NCBI GenBank assembly: GCA_024336345.1
Contig: JANFOG010000006.1
Location: 2,294,001 to 2,358,000, forward strand
DNA length: 64,000 nt
From: Mariannaea sp. PMI_226
Taxonomy: Eukaryota; Ascomycota; Sordariomycetes; Hypocreales; Nectriaceae
Reading direction: 5' to 3'
Shown: piece by piece, positions 56,395 to 64,000 of the stretch
How the letters are laid out: each line of letters opens with the position of its first letter
Position numbering within the stretch: the first letter of the stretch is position 1
The notes under the pieces: model-generated
What the model was told of the DNA's origin: nothing
Database searches by the model: none
The model's input: only the letters and a program-made list of their open reading frames with translations
Made by a program: the position numbers and the translations under genes

Positions 56395-57400
56395 TAGGTT
56401 CAGTGGCTCGCCGGTCAAGTGTGCCAACGCGCGTCAACGGCCAATTTTGTTTCTTTTCCTTCTACATATACTAATGAGTTGGCATAGACTCAGCGTTATC
56501 TGTAGAACTTTACTTGTATAGCCTAACGAAAGATGAGGTTTGTGGTCTTATGAATCTAAGAATGGATATGAGAATTAGGGAATAAGAACCAAGTTTTTCG
56601 TTAGATCTGACGTGATAATTGTATAAGTGCAAGCCCAGATTCTGTAAGATCACTATAATGCGTTCATTAGTTGTTTCAAGATTTTGTTTTGAAGGCGTTG
56701 ATTCAAATCTAGTAAAAATGACATCGCATAACCCTAGTAACTGTCGTAAGTAGCATGTTGACGACTCAGGAGCTGGTAATTCTCATCCTTCATTCTTTTC
56801 ATTCACAACTCTCACTGTAATGCTCTTTCTAAAGTAAGATTGAAATATGATTCCTGGAGCTGTTTCTGCACACGATGTATAACGATATGATGTTCGAGCT
56901 ACCAATGTCAACTTAGTGACTTACATCATCTTGGTCACCAAGATATCCAGTCTGCTATCTCTTCTCCCCCATTCTCAGTGAGCAAATCAGCAACTCTTGT
57001 CTAAAAAGGATGAGACAGATGAAGATTCAATATTTTACTATTTCTCTTTTATGGCCTTGTTGAATACTTTGGCAGCTATATTTCTACGTTCAGAGTGATG
57101 ATAGACTGGGTGAGAAATGCTGAAGGACATTACATCGCTATATCCAAAATGGAAAAGAGTATTGAATTTATATGAATTGAACAATATCATACCTCATGAG
57201 AGACTTAAAGGGTAATTCATATAAAAGGGGCGCCAGTGAGAGAAATCTTGAAATTGGTCCTATTAAGCTCATTGTTTCTATGTACGTTTTTATGTACTTA
57301 AGCATCCCTCTATTATATACATAGAATTGATTACTTCTTTGTGCCTGATTCATAATGGTATGGTAAACCAAAAAGATTATGAGTCATCTTCTCCCAACAT
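56395..57400. other. Convergent intergenic region
   Basis: No gene seen. AT-rich 3' flanks of the SGNH gene and the lyase gene. Confidence 0.45.
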
Positions 57401-58174
57401 CTAGGTAGCTGGGTCAACATCCTGGAAGGTAGTGCCAACGGCAACCTCGTCGTACCAGACCTGGCGGAAGGGCTGGCTGCCGAGCATCTGGCCGTCATCG
57501 TGCCAGCTGTTAGCATACAGACCGACACGGAACGCGAACTCGACGTCGTCGTTGATGGTTGTGGCCAAATTAGTCTTCTCAAGAACCTTGGCCCCGTCAA
57601 ACCACATCTTGTAGTAGCCAGTGCTGCCTGACTGCCAGTTTGCCTGAATGACAATCGTGTGCCATACTCCTGCAGAAACCGTAGCAAGGTTGTTGAAGGC
57701 AGTGATTTTTCGTCCGCAATCTGGCTGGCGGTATTGGCCAGTGACGATGCGTGAAGCAAGCTTGTTTCCTTCGATCCAGACCATGGACGAGGGCATCCAG
57801 TCGTCGTCGTCGCAGCCGGCTCCAGGACGGTCGGCGATAAACTGGGCAATGTTGTAACCCTGGCTATCAAACTCCCAGTTCTCTTGGAGGCGGAATGCGA
57901 AGCCATAAAAACGGGTATCACCACGTTTGTAGCCGTTGTTGTGGTCAACCTCGGAGTGATAGCGACCGGTATAACCTTTGGTGTATGTTTGGGTCATCTT
58001 GAGCGAGGAGGCACCCTTGTAGGCAAGGTTGGTGACCGTAGAGACAGTGCCCTTGTTCTCATGGCGAGAAGCATCGAAACCGTCCATGGTTCCAGAATTG
58101 TAGAAGAGCTGCGAGGCCTCGGCCCAGGGAAGCAGCGCCGCGGCGGCAGCGAAGAGAGACTTGACAGCAACCAT
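57401..58174 (-). CDS. Glucuronan lyase-like polysaccharide lyase (family PL20)
   Basis: A single exon of 257 residues; the characterised Trichoderma reesei glucuronan lyase is 258. Residues 1-20 (MVAVKSLFAAAAALLPWAEA) form a signal peptide. The mature part has an all-beta jelly-roll look: NSGTMDGFDASRHENKG, GRYHSEVDHNNGYKRGDTRF, YGFAFRLQENWEFDSQ, QFIADRPGAGCDDDDWMPS, VSAGVWHTIVIQANWQSGST, GYYKMWFDGAKVLEKTN. The enzyme would cut beta-1,4-linked glucuronic acid polymers by elimination, in the extracellular space. The family call rests on length, secretion and recognition of the sequence pattern, so substrate remains inferred. A TATA box is upstream at 58274. Confidence 0.78.
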   Translation of the reverse strand: MVAVKSLFAAAAALLPWAEASQLFYNSGTMDGFDASRHENKGTVSTVTNLAYKGASSLKMTQTYTKGYTGRYHSEVDHNNGYKRGDTRFYGFAFRLQENWEFDSQGYNIAQFIADRPGAGCDDDDWMPSSMVWIEGNKLASRIVTGQYRQPDCGRKITAFNNLATVSAGVWHTIVIQANWQSGSTGYYKMWFDGAKVLEKTNLATTINDDVEFAFRVGLYANSWHDDGQMLGSQPFRQVWYDEVAVGTTFQDVDPAT

Positions 58175-60510
58175 TTTGTTTTTTTGCTAAGGAAGACTTT
58201 GGCACTGGTATGATCTGAATTTGCCTGTAGCTGTGCTGATGATTTTCAACAAAGTAAACCGATTACCTGAAGCCTTTATACTCCAAAGGGCATGACATGT
58301 AGTTCCCTACATCTCTATGAGCCGACTGCGTTACCAAGCTACATCCAAGCTGATTCGTGGAAAAAATGCAAAAAGTCCACATCAAATAAAGTCATAGAAT
58401 AAACTAGATACTAGCAAGGCTGCTCATACAAAAATAATATATTTACACTTTATTTGAGGCCGTGATATCGCCGATTAATGTGACTGCTCCATCCTGCTCA
58501 TGCGGATTGCCGCCAAAAAGGGCAGCTCTATTCGGCAGGTCAGCTAAGAGGCTGGGGGGACACGGGATCTTCTCAGCGGCGAATCCGATTGAGGTTTCAT
58601 TTGTCTTCTCAGATAGATTTGACTATGTATAAACGTTTACACATCATACCATAAAGACAGTGCTAGACAGCGCCTGATGTTTCATCCCCTTCGCAAGGAG
58701 ACGGTGTTAGCGTTTCATCCGCATGAGCTGTAAATCCTGCTAATTTTAGCCGACTATTTTATCCAACCCCATATTCTGGGTGCATTAACTTGTTAATCCT
58801 AGCGCGAGGCACTAATAAGTTTATTGATTTACAGATCATTCATCGCCGACGATCTCCACTGCTTTGTATGTGGCCAAACGAGGAGGGCGGCCGATGCAAG
58901 TGGAGTAATAAAAGAACCACGGGACACGCAAACGTCCCCCCCAAAAGAGCACATTGCAGACGGAGGCATTCGGAAGCTCACCTCAATTAGTTAGAAGAGT
59001 TTATACCTTTGGAATAAAGTTCAGATCAACCCTCCTTCTGAGGTTAGCGCACCTACAAAACTCGGCGCCGAGAATCGTGACATGCGTCAACTGATGCAAT
59101 ACGAAAGGCTGCACACGTAAGGAACATTCACAGGTGACACGTAGAGTCGATCGACTTTGATAGTATATGCAAACGAAAGCGCCTAGATAACGCCGAGAGC
59201 CTCTGGATTGGCTCAGATTCCAACTTCCTCACCAAGCTGCCGTACAGCTACATTTCAGCTATGCTAATATAGGTAGGTGTCTTGTTTTCTCAACAGCCCT
59301 GAGCTTGAATAATGCTACCGAAGCTGTGTAAAGGAAATGCCCCTAGGGAACTGAATTTTACAGAAGCTATTTGCCTAATCATCTAAGGATTAGAATTTCA
59401 AGGACCGAGTCATTCAATCGCGGAGACCAAAATCATTTTTTGGGCTGGATAGAAATTAAGAAATTCTAGGGCATTTTGAACTAGTTAAATAGCTTGAAGG
59501 GACCCATAATTGTGCAGGGGAAAACATGACGATAGTGAAACAAGACAGTAATGGCCCCGGTCGATATATAACCCCGTACGAGCCTAAAATAAAATATACG
59601 ACAGATTATCTTAGAGCGAAATCTGATTGCCCCCTTAATGCCCATAACTACTGCCCAAGTCCTATTGGCCTTTCGACAACCCCTAGCTGTTCCCATGCCA
59701 AAATGTCAACCCAAAAAAAGTGAGATTCCTAGGTGACTAGACGACGGCGGAGACTAGATTTTATTCTCGCAAGATGTGAAAAGTAGATGGGTAGAATACG
59801 TTATCAAGGGCCTGCACTACGTCCCTATTTTGACAAGGGAAACGTTAGGCTTATATTTTCTAACACTCGTTCTCAGCTTCTTTTGATTTGATTTCTTTTT
59901 CCTTTTTCGCCGTGATTCATTGTTGGGCCAAGTAATTCATGAGGCTCGGATGTCTCTTCATTTTCTTACAGACTTCTTTTCCGAGGGTCAATATGCTACG
60001 ACTGTTGGACAAATTGCCATGCTAGACAAGTTGGTATCAATGAGGTATCACACCAGATTGCTAGCTATGTGATTACCAACATCCATGTTCCACGATGCAA
60101 CGTAGTAATCGCGCAGTCTCTCGAACACATAGACTGGCACCACACGTACTCCGACTCCTACACTTGCATGCAAGCCATCAACTGGCGGAGGGATCTTACG
60201 AACTGTTTGTGAAGCGATTTTGACTTCTTACCCTACATGGACCAAGTTGATCTTCATCTGATGCAGATCAATCTCGGCGTTTCGGCATCAAGTAATTCCG
60301 GCAACAACCCCGCCAGCTTACCACCTCGAATTATCCAAACACCATAGGACCGTAAGACAAAGTGTCCAGATGTCAAATATTCGGAGAAAGCATCATCTTG
60401 ATTTGTGAAGCTTTGATCATCGTTGATTGCACCCCCTTGATTGAATCTTCTTAGTCATAATCTTTGATACCCTCGATCAAGAAAACTCCCAACCTCCAAC
60501 CAATTCCAAC
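58175..60510. other. 2.3-kb intergenic region
   Basis: No gene recognised. Promoter of the lyase in the first 150 bases. The rest is AT-rich with weak, conflicting frames. 60420-60510 is a leader for the next gene. Confidence 0.45.
58274..58280 (-). promoter_or_regulatory. TATA box
   Basis: On the minus strand TATAAAG lies 100 bases before the start ATG of the lyase gene. Confidence 0.55.
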
Positions 60511-60981
60511 ATGGCTGCAACAACTGAAGTTAGCACCCCTCATATTCCGCTCATTTATCGCGGCCTCTTTCTGTTTTTCGAGCCTTGCGCAGCCTTGCTC
60601 GGATCTTTTATTCTGCACTTCACCCCTTGGGATTTCCTTAACACCATGTCTGCTACTGCCAAGTACGCGCCAGATAACCAGGTTATTTACGACTACCTCG
60701 CCGCTACCTACGCGCTCTTCGCGTTTAACGAGGCTGTTGTTTTGAGATTGACAAACGACCTCCGAGTCTGGAAAGGAATAGTCGTCGGCATCTTGCTCTG
60801 TGATGCGATACACTTATACGGCAGCTGGGCGGAACTTGGTAGCACCATGTTTTGGAATCCTCTCAACTGGCGGACCGAGGATTGGACAAACTTGGGACTT
60901 CTGTGGGGTCAAGCAGTAATTCGCATTGCATTTGTGTTTGGGGTTGGCCTCGGTAACAATGGTCATGCTAAGAAAGAGTGA
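60511..60981 (+). CDS. DUF7704-like four-helix membrane protein
   Basis: A single exon of 156 residues. Four membrane segments are visible: IPLIYRGLFLFFEPCAALLG, IYDYLAATYALFAFNEAVVL, VWKGIVVGILLCDAIHLYGS and LGLLWGQAVIRIAFVFGVGL. The mixed motifs RG(L/V)FLxxEP, near the start, and D(A/C)IHLYG(S/T)W with a WRTEDW(T/G)N loop are characteristic of a fungal group usually labelled DUF7704. No biochemical role is known to me. The ATG at 60511 is at the right distance for the first helix. A GA-rich repeat follows the stop. Confidence 0.8.
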   Translation: MAATTEVSTPHIPLIYRGLFLFFEPCAALLGSFILHFTPWDFLNTMSATAKYAPDNQVIYDYLAATYALFAFNEAVVLRLTNDLRVWKGIVVGILLCDAIHLYGSWAELGSTMFWNPLNWRTEDWTNLGLLWGQAVIRIAFVFGVGLGNNGHAKKE

Positions 60982-61689
60982 TGAATGTTTGTAGTGAGAT
61001 GATGTGGCCAGAGAGAGAAAGAAAGAGAGAGAGAGAGGACCTGCGCTAAGTCGCCACGACTTGCCAGCCCATTTAGTTCAATTCAGCCGCAGCCCATATC
61101 TTATGTCAAACAAAAACCAAAAAAAAAGGACGCCGAATTGCCGCTGTGGAGCTATCAGTGAGCGTCTCGAAATCTAGCAGGCTAGCTCTTCATCCTGACC
61201 TTGTAGCACCAGGGCCTTGGACTCTACCCACATGTAGGGCATCTAATCTTGCCTCCCTGTCCATAAAGAAGGCCTGAGCCATCGCAGGTTTCGCAAGGCG
61301 CTGGCCCAGACATGTTTGTTTTGAGCCTTTTTGTTTTGATTATAATAGTACTGGCTTTATCGGGGGAAATTTATCGTAAGTAGTGCAAATGATGTGGATG
61401 ATATTGGAGCCTAAATATCACGCAACTGCTTGGGCAATTGCTCAGTATTGATACTGGCGAAATCCTTGCTACTTTTGGCACATGACAGATTGTGACATCC
61501 GTGACAGACATTAATTGGTTCCTCAAAGTCCCAGCCAGCTTTCCGCTTCGGATTTTGGGTTAACTTATTACCGGAATTTTAAGCGGGCTGGCCGCCTCAA
61601 CACCAACTAAGCGTCATCATTAGATCGCAATTATGCCAACAGATGACAATTTCTTCAGCTATTCTTGCCATGCCAATTTCAAAACGGAA
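60982..61689. other. Intergenic
   Basis: No gene seen. It starts with a GA repeat (AGAGAGAAAGAAAGAGAGAG) and is otherwise unremarkable. Confidence 0.4.
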
Positions 61690-62215
61690 ACTGACCTATG
61701 GGTCCTCGAGGCATAAGGGATTTAGCTGTCTAATAAGGTGTCTTAGAAGAAGGTGAATACAGCAATAGCAAGCCATGCTGTTTAGGTAGTTCTAAAAGGG
61801 TCTTCATAGTCTTCTTTGGAAGGGATATTCTATTGGATAGAAAGTCTCTTCTAGAAGCTATAGGACCAAAATAGGAGCCTAGAATAGCTGTTCCTTCGGA
61901 CCTTAGCTGCTGGATGCTTGTTTTCTTGTTTTTCTGTAGGTTTACTTGGAAGGGTGACTGTTGGAGGATTCTTTCTGCAGTTTTTAGAGTCTTTCCTCTA
62001 GCTTCCTTATCTAGGGATTAAACATCATCTAAATAAGCCACTCGTTTTGACTCTGGAAGAGCTGCCGTAAGGGCCTCTAAAGTAGGGCGAAAAGCTAGGG
62101 AAAAGAGCAAGGGGCCAAAGGGATTTTCCTGTCTGATATCGGCCATGTTAAGAAAGTGAGAGGACAAAGAGGAAAACTAAATCGTCTGATAGTGGTAAGG
62201 GAAGTGCTATCAACG
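61690..62215 (-). mobile_element. Degenerate LINE-type reverse transcriptase fragment
   Basis: On the minus strand the sequence reads DIRQENPFGPLLFSLAFRP, then ALPESKRVAYLDDV followed by a TAA stop. This matches the RT core motifs (QGDPLGPLLF... and the catalytic YLDD). Next comes EGTAILGSYFGPIASR, LLELPKQHGLLLL and, after a frameshift, LRHLIRQLNP. The order and spacing match the C-terminal half of non-LTR reverse transcriptases. Stops, a frameshift and a changed D (QGD to QEN) show it is dead. No poly-A tail, target duplication or second ORF was found. Confidence 0.7.
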
Positions 62216-62423
62216 ATTGCCTTTAATTATTGTGCTTAATTTGATAGTTGCGAAACGAAAATGGGATATCATTGAATAGGACCAGAGATATTTGGATTTT
62301 GCGATCATTTGCATAATGAACCTTGTTTAGAAATCTAAATTTCTCTCTTATCTTCCCGGATGCTCAGCCAAGTCATCGATGCCAAAATAATACCAAACCA
62401 ACAATATCCGACACCTGTTCCCT
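62216..62423. other. Spacer
   Basis: AT-rich spacer between the RT fragment and the amidohydrolase end. No gene seen. Confidence 0.4.
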
Positions 62424-64000
62424 TTAGGTCCGTTTCTGATCAAACCTCACAACTGCCTGACACAACACCTCCGCACCTATAGCACACTCCTCGGGGGTGG
62501 AATACTCCTCTGGGTTGTGGCTTACGCCATTTTTACAAGGGATGAATATCATGGTGCTGGGGCAATGCATGCTCGTGTACACAGTGTCGTGGCCTGCACC
62601 GCTAGAGATGTCAATCATTCCATTAGCATCACCCAGTACCGACTCAGCGGATTCGCGAACGGCCTGAATGCAGTCTGGATGGAACTTGGTTGCCTTTGAA
62701 ATGGTATCCGTCTTCCATGTCAGAGATAGCGGCAAGCTTGGGGTAGACCCCTGCAGGAGTCCGTCAACATCCACGCCACGCGCAAGGAGATCAAAATCGT
62801 GCTTCAGCTGCTTCTCGACCTCATCTACGACTTCATCCTTCGGCGATCGAATGTCCAAGGTGAAATTGACGTGTCCTGGGATGGTGTTTGTGCTTCCAGG
62901 TGTGAGCCTCAATATTCCCGTCGAGGCAAGGGCCTGGTGCTTGGTGGCGACGCGGTGGGAGTGGGTGATGAGCCTGGCGGCAAGAAGAAGAGCGTCGGCC
63001 CGATTGGGGAATGGTGTCGATCCTGTATGAGCATCTGAAGATAGGGTTAGCTATGATCGAAATCCGTGGAGTTATAATATCGAAGCCTTGTCATTGATTC
63101 TCTCCTTCCTTTCATCTAGTCTCTCTCTTTTTTTTTTCTCGAAAATAAGCACAAAGACAAGAAGACTCTCACCTCGTCCTTGAATGTCAATGGTGAACCA
63201 CTTGTAAGACTGAACCCCTTGAACAACTCCAATCTTCTTGGATGCTTTCTCCAGAATCGGGCCTTGCTCAATGTGAAGCTCAAAGTGAGCACCCATAGGC
63301 ATCGATTTGTGGCTTGCGGGCATCTCGCCAAGGTAGCCGATTCTCTCGAGTTCTGATTTGACCGTCGCGGGGCCGTCAACCTCTTTGACCGAGTGGGCAA
63401 AATCGAGGGGAATCTTCTCTGCCCAGACTCCAGAGGACATCATGCTGACTGGGAAACGGGCCCCTTCTTCACTGCGGAGATGTCAGAGCCTGCTTGCAGC
63501 CTACCAAACTGCTGCATTGGAAAGTTCAATGCGAAGACGGGGAGCTTACTTGGTCCAATTGACTACACCAACTGGGAATTCGGTCTCGATGTTGTGTTCT
63601 TGAAGAACCTTTAGCATCTCAATGCCAGCCATGATGCCGAGAATTCCATCATATCGGCCCCCAGTGGGTTGGGTGTCCAAATGAGAACCAACAAATGTCG
63701 GAGGCCCGTCCAAGCGACGTCCTGGGCGCACCGCAAATATATTTCCCATGGAGTCCACGGTAACGTCGCAGCCGAGAGACTTTGTCGTCTCGACGAACCA
63801 GTCACGGACGCTCTTATCGTCGTCGGAAAGTGTCAAACGAGACATTCCGGTGTCTGTTGGATTGCTTTTTGAGAAATGTCAGCAAGGCAATTTCATAAGT
63901 CAAAAGGTATGTACATTAGCCAGGACTTGATAAATTAGATGCATCACTAACCTTCCCCATCTTGTCCCCGTTCCAAATCGGCATGTTTCATGCAGAGTGT
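62424..64000 (-). CDS. Zn-dependent amidohydrolase of the hydantoinase/carbamoylase (M20) family, 5'-partial
   Basis: Four minus-strand exons are visible, 64000-63952 (cut by the window edge), 63864-63550, 63471-63173 and 63034-62424. The segment at the edge reads TLHETCRFGTGTRWG, then SNPTDTGMSRLTLSDDD. The metal ligands are in GSHLDTQPTGGRYDG and the EE pair in NEEGARFPV; a further His is in FELHIEQGP. DAHTGSTPFPNRADALLL and SSGAGHDTVY supply the remaining M20 features. Members hydrolyse N-carbamoyl groups (N-carbamoyl-L-amino acid hydrolase, beta-ureidopropionase, allantoate amidohydrolase); which of these applies cannot be told from sequence. Introns are 87, 78 and 138 bp with phases that agree. 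The start codon lies beyond the window. Confidence 0.93.

Noticed and set aside
1..64000. CRISPR arrays, operons and Shine-Dalgarno sites
   Set aside because: None are present and none are expected in fungal nuclear DNA. The tandem repeats at 27691 and 34714 have no spacers.

Overview
The window is nuclear DNA of a filamentous ascomycete, most likely a sordariomycete of the order Hypocreales. The order-level call is inference. The support is short GT-AG introns (about 60-170 bp) with CTAAC/CTGAC branch sites, two Zn2Cys6 regulators with fungal-specific domains, a large fusaric-acid-resistance-like fungal membrane protein, a SigF-like NTF2 protein, a PL20 lyase of the Trichoderma type, and gene spacing of several kb. 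I rebuilt every multi-exon gene by joining exons at GT-AG sites that keep the frame and restore family motifs.

Layout. 1-7.4 kb is gene-poor and holds broken coding remnants (about 5.1-6.7 kb). A PLAC8-type membrane protein lies at 7.5-8.6 kb. A housekeeping block follows at 12.4-18.4 kb: a KEN-box protein, dTMP kinase, two intron-bearing tRNA-Tyr genes and formyltetrahydrofolate deformylase. 20.6-30.2 kb is accessory: an Asp-rich secreted protein, a Zn2Cys6 regulator, a small secreted protein, a broken remnant and a secreted FAD oxidoreductase. 31.2-34.3 kb holds a divergent pair, a SigF-like NTF2 protein and an FMO. 36.9-43.4 kb has a large FUSC/ArAE-type membrane protein and an atypical hexokinase.

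The most striking locus is 45.1-52.8 kb. A Zn2Cys6 regulator is followed by two divergent genes that look like complementary halves of one Rieske non-heme iron oxygenase. The minus-strand gene (48396-49696) keeps the mononuclear-iron catalytic domain with its His pair but has no [2Fe-2S] Rieske ligands. The plus-strand gene (51254-52782) keeps a perfect Rieske centre but has lost the catalytic iron motif. In known Rieske oxygenases electrons pass from the Rieske cluster of one subunit to the iron of the next, so a two-gene oxygenase assembled from half-dead partners is mechanistically sensible. This is the best candidate for an undescribed system.

The right end carries a secreted SGNH hydrolase with a cysteine-rich tail, a glucuronan-lyase-like PL20 enzyme, a DUF7704-like membrane protein, a decayed LINE-type reverse transcriptase fragment, and a carbamoylase/ureidopropionase-type amidohydrolase that runs off the right edge.
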